Shown piece after piece: positions 1-8,806 of a DNA stretch of 64,000 bases; the first letter of the stretch is position 1; each line of letters starts with the position of its first letter. The stretch lies in the NCBI GenBank assembly GCA_020831845.1, contig JAFIFV010000130.1:28775-92774 (forward strand). Direction: 5' to 3'. A model generated the notes under the pieces. It made no database searches. It was not told the origin of the DNA and saw only the letters and a program-made list of their open reading frames with translations. Position numbers and translations under genes: made by a program. Source of the DNA: Ectothiorhodospiraceae bacterium. Lineage in GTDB: Bacteria > Pseudomonadota > Gammaproteobacteria > Nitrococcales > Aquisalimonadaceae.

Positions 1-1
1 A

Positions 2-439
2 GAACCCACGGTGCTTGGCAAGCGACTGTCGGAAGTCGCTCATGCCTGCATGTGGGAAGGCATCCACCTGGTGCGTCCAGGGGCCAGGCTCGGCGATATC
101 GGGCATGCAATCCAGAAACTGGCCGAGAGCCACAACTATTCCGTGGTGCGTGAGTATTGCGGCCATGGCATCGGCAAGGAATTCCACGAGGACCCGCAAG
201 TGCTGCACTACGGCAAGCCCGGCACCGGCATGATCCTGGAGGCGGGAATGACGTTCACCATCGAGCCCATGGTGAACGCGGGCCGCAAGGAAACCCGGCT
301 GCTGAAGGATGACTGGACCGTGGTGACCAAGGACCACAGCCTGTCCGCACAGTGGGAGCACACCATCCTGGTCACCTCTGACGGTTACGAAGTCCTGACC
401 CTACGTTCCGATGAGCAACCAGGCGTGATGCCGACTTGA
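2..439 (+). CDS. map: Methionine aminopeptidase type I, C-terminal part (5' end outside window)
   Basis: Removes the N-terminal methionine from new proteins in the cytoplasm. Only about 145 C-terminal residues are here; the family is about 260 long, so the start lies before base 1 and the frame is open from base 2. The pita-bread fold motifs are visible: EYCGHGIG (metal-binding His), then PGMTFTIEPM (metal-binding Glu), then SAQWEHT with the last metal-binding Glu. A GTG at 11 is internal, not a start. The stop overlaps the TTG start of glnD (TTGA at 436-439), so the two are probably translationally coupled. This matches the map-glnD-dap order known in gammaproteobacteria. Confidence 0.96.
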   Translation, partial: EPTVLGKRLSEVAHACMWEGIHLVRPGARLGDIGHAIQKLAESHNYSVVREYCGHGIGKEFHEDPQVLHYGKPGTGMILEAGMTFTIEPMVNAGRKETRLLKDDWTVVTKDHSLSAQWEHTILVTSDGYEVLTLRSDEQPGVMPT

Positions 440-3144
440 TCACTTCCATGCACAAGCACCTGCCAGATTACCAGCACCTGCTGCTCGACCCCGCCGAGCT
501 GGAACGCCGACTGGCCGATGGTGAACCGGCCATCAAGGTGTTCCGCGAGGCATTGGAGGACGGTGACGCCATGATCCAGGGCCTGTTCCGTGAAGGGACC
601 CCGGCCAGGGTACTGGTGCCGGAACGGGCCCGCTTGATCGACCAGTTGCTGATCAGGGCGTGGAACCGTCTGCTGCCCGACACGGACAACGGCAGCGTCG
701 CACTGGTGGCCGTGGGCGGCTACGGGCGCGGCGAACTCCACCCCGGCTCGGACATCGACATCATGATCCTGCTCGCCGGTGGCTGCGATGGCGAGCTGGC
801 GGAAGGGGTGGAGCAGTTCCTGATGTTCCTCTGGGATATCGGGCTCGAGGTGGGCCACAGCGTGCGTTCCATCGACGACTGCGTCACCGAGGCCAAGGCG
901 GACATCACCGTCGCCACCAACCTGATGGAATCCCGGCTGCTGGCCGGCCCGCAGGGCCTGTACCAGCGCATGAAGGAGTCCACCGGCCCCACCCGGGCCT
1001 GGCCAAGCCGACAGTTTTTCGAGGCCAAGCTGGCCGAGCAGGAAGCCCGCCACCTGAAGTACCACGATACTGCTTACAATCTGGAACCGAATATCAAGGA
1101 AAGCCCAGGCGGGCTGCGCGACATTCATATGGTGGGCTGGGTAGCCAAACGCCATTTCGGCGCGGAGACCCTGCACGATCTGGTGAAGAAGGACTTTCTC
1201 ACCGAGTCCGAGTACCAGGATCTGGTCGCCGGCGAGAACTTCCTCTGGGACATCCGTTTCGCCCTGCACATTCACGCCGGCAGGCGCGAGGACCGACTGA
1301 TCTTCGACCACCAGACAGACCTGGCCAAGCAGTTTGGCTACGCTGACCAGGAACACACGCTGGCGGTCGAACAGCTGATGCAGCGCTATTTCCGGACCGT
1401 GATGGAGCTCAGCCGCCTGAACGAAATGCTGCTGCAGCTGTTCCAGGAGGCGATACTCTACTCGGACGATCACGAACCCCCGCAACTGATCAACAAACGC
1501 TTTCAGGTCCGCAAGGGCTTCATAGAGGTGACGCACCCGAACGTGCTGCGGCGCTACCCCTTCGCACTGCTGGAAGTCTTCCTGCTGATGCAGCAGCGTC
1601 CGGAACTGAAGGGGGTTCGCGCTTCCACTATTCGATTGATTCGCGATCATCGCCATCTGATCGACGGCAGGTTCCGCAAGGACCTGCGCGCCCGCAGCCT
1701 GTTCATGGAGATCCTGAAGCAGCCGCAGGGTATTACCCACGAGCTGCGACGGATGCATCGCTATGGCGTACTCGGACGCTACCTCCCCGCCTTTGGCGCC
1801 ATCACCGGGCGCATGCAGTACGATCTGTTCCACGTCTATACGGTGGATTCGCACACGCTGTTCGTGGTCCGCAACCTGCGGCGCTTCGCGCTGGCCAGGC
1901 ATGCGGACGAGCTGCCGTTCTGCCATACCATCATGCAGCGGTTGCCGAAGCCGGAACTCCTGTACATTGCCGGGCTTTTCCATGACATCGCCAAGGGGCG
2001 CGGTGGCGACCACTCGGAGCTGGGTGCGCGCGACGCGTACCAGTTCTGCATCGAGCACGGGCTGAGCCAGTACGACGCCCGTTTCGTCTCGTGGCTGGTG
2101 GAAAAGCATCTGCTGATGTCCATGACCGCGCAGCGCAAGGACATCTCCGACCCCGAGGTAATCAATGCCTTCTCCGAGCAGCTGGGGGACAGAAACCGGC
2201 TCGACTACCTCTACCTGCTCACCGTGGCCGACATCCGCGCCACCAATCCGGGGCTGTGGAACTCCTGGAAGGATTCGCTGCTGTTGGAACTCTACACTGC
2301 GGCCAACCGCGCCCTGCGCCGCGGCCTTGAGCACCCGATGGATACCCAGGAGCTGGTACGGGAAACCCAGCAGCAGGCCCGTCGGCGCCTGAAGGTCAAG
2401 GGCCTCCACCACATGACGGTGAAGTCGATCTGGCAGCACTTCACGGATGACTACTTCCTCCGCTACTCCGCCGAGGAGATCACCTGGCACACGGAAGCCA
2501 TTGCCCGAAGCAAACCCTCCGATCTGCCGCTGGTTCTACTGGATTCCCACAGCGCCCGCGGCGGCACGGAGTTGTTTGTCTATGCCGATGACCGCGAAAA
2601 CCTGTTCGCGCTGACCGTGGCCGCAATCGACCAGTTGAACCTGAATATCCAGGACGCACGCATCATAACCACCGAGGACGGCCACACGCTGGACAGCTAC
2701 CTGGTGCTGGAGAACGGCGGTCAGCCGGTGCATGAGCCCTGGAGGAAGGAAGAGATCGTCCGCCGCTTGCGCGAGGGCCTGACGCAATCCGAACTGCACG
2801 CGCCCTCACGCCGCCCAGTCCCTCGCCAGCTAAGGCATTTCAGCATCGAAACCGAGGTGAACTTCGCTCAGGACGAGGCAAACGGCCGAACGGCGCTGGA
2901 GCTGTTGACCAGTGACCGACCCGGCCTGCTGGCTCGGGTGGGTTACGCGTTCGCCCGGCTGGGCATCCGCCTGCAGAACGCCAAGATCGCAACCATCGGC
3001 GCGCGGGCTGAAGACGTGTTCTTCATTACCGACGAGGAAAACCGGCCGATTCGCAATCCGGCCCACTTCCAGCGCATCCAGGAGACGTTGCTGGAAGTGC
3101 TGGAAGAACAGCAGGATCTGGTGGAACGGGCGAACGGTCTGTAG
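436..3144 (+). CDS. glnD: Bifunctional uridylyltransferase/uridylyl-removing enzyme GlnD
   Basis: The cell's glutamine sensor: it adds UMP to PII proteins (GlnB/GlnK) when glutamine is low and removes it when glutamine is high. 902 residues, normal for the family. Domains in order: nucleotidyltransferase with GGYGRGELHPGSDID at about 94-108, HD hydrolase domain with FHDIAKGRGGDH near 515-527, and two C-terminal ACT domains starting near 710 and 818. The earliest start is TTG at 436, overlapping the map stop; an ATG at 448 is the alternative. An AGG at 421-423 fits the TTG better. All catalytic motifs look intact. Confidence 0.96.
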   Translation: MITSMHKHLPDYQHLLLDPAELERRLADGEPAIKVFREALEDGDAMIQGLFREGTPARVLVPERARLIDQLLIRAWNRLLPDTDNGSVALVAVGGYGRGELHPGSDIDIMILLAGGCDGELAEGVEQFLMFLWDIGLEVGHSVRSIDDCVTEAKADITVATNLMESRLLAGPQGLYQRMKESTGPTRAWPSRQFFEAKLAEQEARHLKYHDTAYNLEPNIKESPGGLRDIHMVGWVAKRHFGAETLHDLVKKDFLTESEYQDLVAGENFLWDIRFALHIHAGRREDRLIFDHQTDLAKQFGYADQEHTLAVEQLMQRYFRTVMELSRLNEMLLQLFQEAILYSDDHEPPQLINKRFQVRKGFIEVTHPNVLRRYPFALLEVFLLMQQRPELKGVRASTIRLIRDHRHLIDGRFRKDLRARSLFMEILKQPQGITHELRRMHRYGVLGRYLPAFGAITGRMQYDLFHVYTVDSHTLFVVRNLRRFALARHADELPFCHTIMQRLPKPELLYIAGLFHDIAKGRGGDHSELGARDAYQFCIEHGLSQYDARFVSWLVEKHLLMSMTAQRKDISDPEVINAFSEQLGDRNRLDYLYLLTVADIRATNPGLWNSWKDSLLLELYTAANRALRRGLEHPMDTQELVRETQQQARRRLKVKGLHHMTVKSIWQHFTDDYFLRYSAEEITWHTEAIARSKPSDLPLVLLDSHSARGGTELFVYADDRENLFALTVAAIDQLNLNIQDARIITTEDGHTLDSYLVLENGGQPVHEPWRKEEIVRRLREGLTQSELHAPSRRPVPRQLRHFSIETEVNFAQDEANGRTALELLTSDRPGLLARVGYAFARLGIRLQNAKIATIGARAEDVFFITDEENRPIRNPAHFQRIQETLLEVLEEQQDLVERANGL

Positions 3145-3278
3145 CCGAACGGCCGCCTGCCCCGGAGCAGGCGCCGGCCTGCCGCCCGTTTCGGGCGCCA
3201 CCAGGTTTCCTCTATACTGAGCGGCCACCGCACCACCCGTCACCCGATACACCGCGACGTCTTTGCAAGAAGGCCAGA

Positions 3279-4490
3279 ATGAACTCCAATCTTGACCGCC
3301 TGCAGCCGTATCCGTTTCAGCGCCTGGGAGATCTGCTCGCCGACAGCAAACCTCCCCGGAACCTGCCGCTGATCGATCTGGGCATCGGCGAACCGAAGCA
3401 CCCCACACCGGTATTGCTACGCGACGCACTGGTGGCGCATCTGGACGGACTGGGCAGCTACCCACCCACCAAGGGCGGCGCCCCTCTGCGGCAGACGATC
3501 TGCAACTGGCTGGAGCAACGTTTCGTCGTGCCCGCGGGTTGGCTGGACCCGGAACGCCACTGCATACCTGTCGCCGGAACCCGTGAGGCCCTGTTCGCGG
3601 TGGCGCAGGCAGTCGTGGATTCCGTCGGCACCCCGGTGGTGGCCATGCCGAACCCGTTCTACCAGATCTATGAGGGCGCGGCCCTGCTTGCCGGCGCCGA
3701 GCCATACTTCCTGAACTGCACCGCCGACAACGACTACACCCCCGACCTGGACCAGGTGCCGGACTCGGTCTGGGATTGCTGCCAGCTGATCTACGTCTGC
3801 TCGCCCGGAAACCCGTCAGGGGCCGTTCTGGAGCGCGACTGGTACGGCAAGCTGCTGGCACTGGCCGACCGGCACGACTTCATCATCGCCGCCGACGAGT
3901 GCTATTCGGAAATCTATCGCCCCGGTGGCGAACCACCACTGGGGCTACTCCAGTATTGCGCCGAAACCGGCCGCCACGACTTCCGCCGCTGCCTGGTGTT
4001 CCACAGCCTGTCGAAGCGCTCGAATGCGCCGGGGCTGCGTTCCGGCTTTGTCGCCGGCGACGCCGAGGTGCTCCGCCGCTTCCTGCTGTTCCGCACCTAT
4101 CACGGCTGCGCGCTCTCCGACCCTGTGCAGGCAGCCAGCATCGCAGCCTGGAGTGACGAGACGCACGTCGAAGAGAACCGTGTGGCTTACCAGGAAAAAT
4201 TCGACGCCGTGCTGGACATCCTGCAACCGGTGATGGACGTGCAACGGCCGGCCGCGGGCTTCTACCTCTGGCCCCGCACGCCGATCGCGGATACCATCTT
4301 TGCCCGTCGACTCTACGAGCAGGAGAATGTCCGCGTACTGCCGGGGAGCTATCTCTCGCGCAAGACCCAGTCGCTGAACCCGGGCGCCGACCATGTGCGC
4401 CTGGCATTGGTGGCCCCGCTCGATCAGTGCGTGGAGGCCGCTCGGCGCATCCGTCGTCTGCTGGAGCGCAGCCGCAAGGCGCAGGCCTGA
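3279..4490 (+). CDS. dapC: Succinyldiaminopimelate transaminase (DapC)
   Basis: PLP aminotransferase of fold type I making N-succinyl-L,L-diaminopimelate from the keto form with glutamate as donor, in the succinylase branch to lysine and peptidoglycan. 403 residues. Visible are SPGNPSG (about 175-181), the cofactor-binding DECYSE (206-211) and the Schiff-base lysine in HSLSKRSNAPG (Lys246). The start ATG follows AGAAGG at about 3268-3273. The location just before dapD and dapE supports DapC over other class I/II aminotransferases such as ArgD, which does this step in enteric bacteria. Confidence 0.93.
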   Translation: MNSNLDRLQPYPFQRLGDLLADSKPPRNLPLIDLGIGEPKHPTPVLLRDALVAHLDGLGSYPPTKGGAPLRQTICNWLEQRFVVPAGWLDPERHCIPVAGTREALFAVAQAVVDSVGTPVVAMPNPFYQIYEGAALLAGAEPYFLNCTADNDYTPDLDQVPDSVWDCCQLIYVCSPGNPSGAVLERDWYGKLLALADRHDFIIAADECYSEIYRPGGEPPLGLLQYCAETGRHDFRRCLVFHSLSKRSNAPGLRSGFVAGDAEVLRRFLLFRTYHGCALSDPVQAASIAAWSDETHVEENRVAYQEKFDAVLDILQPVMDVQRPAAGFYLWPRTPIADTIFARRLYEQENVRVLPGSYLSRKTQSLNPGADHVRLALVAPLDQCVEAARRIRRLLERSRKAQA

Positions 4491-4543
4491 GCGGCCCCGC
4501 GGCGCCGCAACCACATTAGTCAACAAGATCAAGGAGCCCGCCC

Positions 4544-5362
4544 ATGGAGCAACTCAAGTCCGTCATCGAAACCGCCTTCGAGCAACGCGCCGACCTCAGC
4601 CCCGCCTCCGCCAGCGCTGAAGTACGTGAAGCGGTGGAAAGCGCAATCATGCTGCTGGACAGCGGCGAGGCCCGGGTGGCGGAAAAACGCGATGGCGAGT
4701 GGGTGGTGAACCAGTGGCTGAAAAAGGCCGTGCTGCTGTCGTTCCGGCTGCACGACAACCAGGTCATGCGCACCGGGGCCATCAACTATTTCGACAAGGT
4801 GCCGCTGAAGTACACCGACTACAACAGCCAGCAGTTCCAGGAGGGCGGCGTCCGGGTGGTTCCGCCGGCAGTGGCACGCCGCGGTGCCTACATCGCCCCG
4901 GGAGCAGTACTGATGCCGTCCTACGTGAACATCGGCGCCTACGTGGACTCCGGCACCATGGTGGACACCTGGGCCACGGTGGGATCCTGCGCCCAGATCG
5001 GCAAGAACGTGCACCTGTCCGGCGGCGTCGGCATCGGCGGTGTCCTCGAGCCTCTGCAGGCCGGCCCGGTGATCATCGAGGACAACTGCTTCATCGGCGC
5101 ACGCTCGGAAGTGGTGGAAGGTGTCGTGATCGAAGAAGGCGCGGTCATCTCCATGGGCGTCTACCTGGGTCAGAGCACCAAGATCTACAACCGTGAGACC
5201 GGCGAGGTTACCTACGGCCGGGTTCCCAAGGGGGCTGTCGTTGTCCCCGGCAACCTGCCCTCCAAGGATGGCAGTCACAGCCTGTACTGCGCAGTGATCA
5301 TCAAACAGGTGGACGAGAAGACGCGTTCGAAGGTCGGCTTGAACGAACTGCTGCGCCCCTGA
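4544..5362 (+). CDS. dapD: Tetrahydrodipicolinate N-succinyltransferase (DapD)
   Basis: Transfers succinyl from succinyl-CoA to tetrahydrodipicolinate, committing it to the succinylase branch of lysine synthesis. 272 residues, as expected. An N-terminal helical domain is followed by a left-handed beta-helix of hexapeptide repeats from about residue 105 to 220 (for example [17 protein letters not shown] and [12 protein letters not shown]). A good ribosome site (AAGGAG) lies 8-9 bases before the ATG. The next gene starts one base after this stop, so they share a transcript. Confidence 0.96.
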   Translation: MEQLKSVIETAFEQRADLSPASASAEVREAVESAIMLLDSGEARVAEKRDGEWVVNQWLKKAVLLSFRLHDNQVMRTGAINYFDKVPLKYTDYNSQQFQEGGVRVVPPAVARRGAYIAPGAVLMPSYVNIGAYVDSGTMVDTWATVGSCAQIGKNVHLSGGVGIGGVLEPLQAGPVIIEDNCFIGARSEVVEGVVIEEGAVISMGVYLGQSTKIYNRETGEVTYGRVPKGAVVVPGNLPSKDGSHSLYCAVIIKQVDEKTRSKVGLNELLRP

Positions 5363-5363
5363 C

Positions 5364-5708
5364 ATGACCACGCTCTACGGCATTTCCAACTGCGACACCT
5401 GCCGCAAGGCCAGGGCGTATCTCGACAGCCTGGACGTCGAATACCGCTTTCACGATCTTCGCAAGGACGGGCTCGAGCGCGACCTGCTGGAACGCTGGCT
5501 GGAGAAGCTGGGGCCCGATACCCTGGTCAACCGGCGCAGCACCACCTGGCGCGGTCTCGGCGAGGACGAGAAACGGCGGGCCGATGGCACCGGCCTGCCC
5601 GATCTGTTGCTCGCCCACCCCACCCTGGTGAAACGGCCCATCCTGGACACCGGCGATACCTGCCTGGCCGGCTTCCGGGAAGAAACCTACCGGCAGGCGC
5701 TGCGCTGA
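5364..5708 (+). CDS. ArsC/Spx-family small thioredoxin-fold protein (YffB-like)
   Basis: 114 residues with the N-terminal pattern TLYGISNCDTCRKARAYL: a thioredoxin fold with Cys10-x-x-Cys13, then RKDGL and a C-terminal RPILDTGD-like segment typical of the ArsC/Spx/YffB group. True arsenate reductases of this group use a single Cys with three arginines. Proteins of this subtype sit beside dapD/dapE in many gammaproteobacteria and are usually left without assigned substrate, a glutathione-linked reductase role being suggested. It lies between dapD (1 base) and dapE (9 bases), inside the dap operon. Confidence 0.85.
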   Translation: MTTLYGISNCDTCRKARAYLDSLDVEYRFHDLRKDGLERDLLERWLEKLGPDTLVNRRSTTWRGLGEDEKRRADGTGLPDLLLAHPTLVKRPILDTGDTCLAGFREETYRQALR

Positions 5709-6860
<1,152 letters not shown>

Positions 6861-7177
6861 GGAGACCGCTGCGTTCCCAATGAGCACTCCTTCAGAACCG
6901 TAGGATGTGCACCACAATGTGATGCACACCCATTCCCCGGCCTGGGACCGGTGCGCAGCCCCGACGGCCTGCACACCCTATCCCTGCGCTTTGGCATGCG
7001 CGCAATCCACCGCTGCACGCCCCACCCCCCGGCTACCCTGATCGGGTTATTGATCTCCCCATTGCCTCCAGTACCGTGCAATCGTGGCCGTGTATGCACC
7101 AACCCGGAGAACGCATTCCACAGAACCATGAGACCGCCATCCGGCCGGCGCGGTCGAAACGACTGAGGAAAAGAACA
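6861..7177. other. Intergenic region between dapE and the beta-roll protein gene
   Basis: About 317 bases without a convincing coding frame; the short open frames inside have no recognisable product. It holds an inverted repeat at 6903-6931 (described separately), and should hold the end of the dap transcript and the promoter for the gene at 7178. No T-tract terminator and no convincing -35/-10 pair were found. Confidence 0.5.
6903..6931. repeat. Imperfect palindrome, REP-like extragenic element
   Basis: The arms GTGCACCACA (6907-6916) and TGTGATGCAC (6918-6927) pair with one mismatch around a single central base, and T/A and G/C pairs extend the stem outward. It is preceded by CGTAGGATGTGCA, which closely resembles CGTAGGGTGTGCA at the hairpin at 8611-8638. 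Two related copies in non-coding DNA suggest a dispersed extragenic palindrome. Confidence 0.55.
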
Positions 7178-8191
7178 ATGAACCACAACAAGCTCCAGTA
7201 CCTGCCCGGCGCCCTTCTGCTGGCTCTTGGCGCCATCCCCCTGCTGGCCCAGGTCTCCATACCCAACACCTTCCAGGCCGGCGAAACCGCCAGTGCCGAC
7301 GAGGTCAACGCCAATTTCCAGGCGCTGCAAGCCGCCCTCGATGACGCCCTTGAGCGCATCGAAGTGCTGGAATCCGACACTGTCGCGGGGCTGGGCGACC
7401 ACGTGGAAGTCATCGCCGACCCGCACCACCCCAACGACCACACGGTGCGCTTCTCCGCCGTGAATGTGCAGATCGTCAACGGCACCGGCAGCACCGACGG
7501 CGCCACCAATGGCCTGGGCAACCTGATTCTGGGGTATAACGAAGAGCGCTCCGGCCCTGCAACCTGCACCCGGGGCGGACGCCACAACTCAGGTGCAGCG
7601 GACCCCGCAACCCGCTGTGAAGGCTGGAACGGAGAGTGGGCCGAAAGCTTCAAGAGCGGATCCCATAACCTGGTTGCCGGTATCGGCAATGCCTATTCCG
7701 GTTACGGTGGTGTGGTACTGGGAGAGAACAATGCCGCGACTGGCGCATTGACCTCCGTTCTCGGTGGCGAGAACAACGTCGCCGCGGGGGAGCGGAGTGT
7801 GATTATCGGTGGCCGGAGCAACGAGATCGCCGGGTACAAGCCGGTCGCCAACAGCGGGACCGGGAACAATTCCGCGATTGTGGGAGGGGACGGCAACCGT
7901 GTCGAACAGGCATTCAGCGTGGCGATTCTGGGCGGTAACCGCAATGTCGCTACCGATGCGGATCCCACATCCAACGCCAACGGTGCCTATGAGTCCAGCA
8001 TTGTCGGTGGAACCAGCAACACAGTGACGGCGCGGGGTAGCGTAGTAGTTGGCGGCTGGAATAATACGGCCAGCGGCCTGGAGGCTGTCGTCCTCGGTGG
8101 TGGCCAGCAGAACGAGGCCAGTGGCAATCGCAGCGTGGTTCTTGGTGGTGGCAGCACTAAAGCGACCGACACCGTTGAGATCGCACCGTGA
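7178..8191 (+). CDS. Secreted YadA-head-like beta-roll repeat protein without membrane anchor
   Basis: 337 residues from ATG 7178, chosen because GAGGAA lies 7 bases upstream and a signal peptide follows (LLLALGAIPLLAQ). An in-frame GTG at 7076 is unlikely. After the signal comes IPNTFQAGETASADEVNANFQ and a short coiled-coil stretch (ALDDALERIEVLE). From about residue 180 there are roughly eight degenerate 14-20-residue repeats of the type NNxAxGxxSxVxGG, as in heads of trimeric autotransporter adhesins (YadA/Hep_Hag type). There is no stalk and no C-terminal beta-barrel anchor, so it is probably released or held by another protein. Ligand unknown. The lipoprotein gene starts 16 bases downstream. 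Confidence 0.75.
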   Translation: MNHNKLQYLPGALLLALGAIPLLAQVSIPNTFQAGETASADEVNANFQALQAALDDALERIEVLESDTVAGLGDHVEVIADPHHPNDHTVRFSAVNVQIVNGTGSTDGATNGLGNLILGYNEERSGPATCTRGGRHNSGAADPATRCEGWNGEWAESFKSGSHNLVAGIGNAYSGYGGVVLGENNAATGALTSVLGGENNVAAGERSVIIGGRSNEIAGYKPVANSGTGNNSAIVGGDGNRVEQAFSVAILGGNRNVATDADPTSNANGAYESSIVGGTSNTVTARGSVVVGGWNNTASGLEAVVLGGGQQNEASGNRSVVLGGGSTKATDTVEIAP

Positions 8192-8207
8192 TCAAGGAGC
8201 GGGATCC

Positions 8208-8369
8208 ATGCGCATGAAACCGGCATTGATAACGCTTGCGCTCGCCTTGTTGCTGGTCGGCTGCGGCAGCAGCAGCAGCAGCGGTGGTGGCGGAGGCGGA
8301 TCGAGCGATAACGGCACTGCCAGTTCCAGCTGGGACGAGATGGTCTGGGACCAGGACGACTGGGGCTGA
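8208..8369 (+). CDS. Small lipoprotein (53 residues) with Ser/Gly linker and acidic tail
   Basis: Starts at ATG 8208 with AAGGAG ribosome site at 8195-8200. The signal peptide ends in the lipobox LLVGC (Cys at about residue 20). After it come a serine run and a glycine run, then an acidic, aromatic tail ending WDEMVWDQDDWG. It lies 16 bases after the beta-roll gene, presumably on the same transcript. No homologue is recognised. Mature form would be only about 33 residues: a lipid anchor, a flexible linker and a C-terminal patch that could bind a partner; that last point is inference. Confidence 0.65.
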   Translation: MRMKPALITLALALLLVGCGSSSSSGGGGGGSSDNGTASSSWDEMVWDQDDWG

Positions 8370-8434
8370 CGCCCCGGACACCCCGCGCAAGGCCCGGATC
8401 TTGTGCGGGTTCTTTTCCTCCGATCATTGGCCGT

Positions 8435-8480
8435 ATCGGTGGGTACCGGGTGGGCCGTCACCCACCGGCCCCACCGATGA
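8435..8480. repeat. Large interrupted stem-loop
   Basis: The outer arms ATCGGTGGG (8435-8443) and CCCACCGAT (8472-8480) are perfect. Inside, CCGGGTGGG (8446-8454) and CCCACCGG (8463-8470) pair with one bulge, making a long GC-rich cruciform or RNA hairpin. No function can be assigned. Confidence 0.6.
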
Positions 8481-8501
8481 GCACCGGCGTGGGGTGCTCG
8501 G
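8481..8501. repeat. Short hairpin, 7-bp arms
   Basis: GAGCACC (8481-8487) pairs perfectly with GGTGCTC (8495-8501) around a 7-base loop, directly abutting the preceding large stem-loop. The GAGCACC word recurs at 8544-8550. Confidence 0.5.
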
Positions 8502-8505
8502 ACGC

Positions 8506-8531
8506 GCACCGTTGCCACGTTCGGTGCGCAT
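8506..8531. repeat. Inverted repeat, 8-bp arms
   Basis: GCGCACCG (8506-8513) and CGGTGCGC (8524-8531) form a perfect 8-bp stem with a 10-base loop. The GGTGCGC core resembles the arm of the 8611-8638 hairpin, suggesting a related element. Confidence 0.5.
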
Positions 8532-8610
8532 CGCCTTTGGCTCTGAGCACCTTACGCTACCGTGGGAGGGGTGATCGCCGCCCCCGGTCGCCTGCGCAAA
8601 CCTGCCGTAG

Positions 8611-8638
8611 GGTGTGCAGACGGCAACGTCTGCGCACC
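8611..8638. repeat. REP-like hairpin, 12-bp arms
   Basis: GGTGTGCAGACG (8611-8622) pairs with CGTCTGCGCACC (8627-8638) at 11 of 12 positions, the other pair being a G/T wobble, with loop GCAA. It is preceded by CGTA, giving the same CGTAGGxTGTGCA lead as the element at 6899-6911. Confidence 0.6.
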
Positions 8639-8806
8639 GGGCCCTGCTTGGCCGCCAGGACGGCGTCTGCAGCTTGCCGTGGCGGAGGCTCCGATCCCGG
8701 CGGGATGCGGCCGAGAGGCGCAGGGAACCCGCAAAGTGCTCGGAGCCGAGGGCGATAGTCCCTGATGAACACGCTGAGCGGCTCGCACGATCCAGGCCGA
8801 CGTCTG

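Larger units (their letters stand above)
8370..8806. other. Intergenic region dense in inverted repeats
   Basis: 437 bases between the lipoprotein stop and the end of tmcA, which converges from the other strand. Open frames here are short and unconvincing. At least four separate stem-loops occur (8435-8480, 8481-8501, 8506-8531, 8611-8638), plus a short ATCCC/GGGAT stem near 8695-8707 and repeated GAGCACC/GGTGCTC words. No T-tract follows any stem, so none is a standard intrinsic terminator. It may end both converging transcripts or be an extragenic repeat cluster. Confidence 0.6.

Noticed and set aside
385..2490. 701-codon open frame on the minus strand opposite glnD
   Set aside because: It is the mirror of a high-GC gene in another frame, has no recognisable domain, and glnD is fully supported on the plus strand.
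3154..3173. GCCTGC/GCAGGC hairpin after glnD as a terminator
   Set aside because: Only 6-7 bp, no T-tract; not enough to call in GC-rich DNA.
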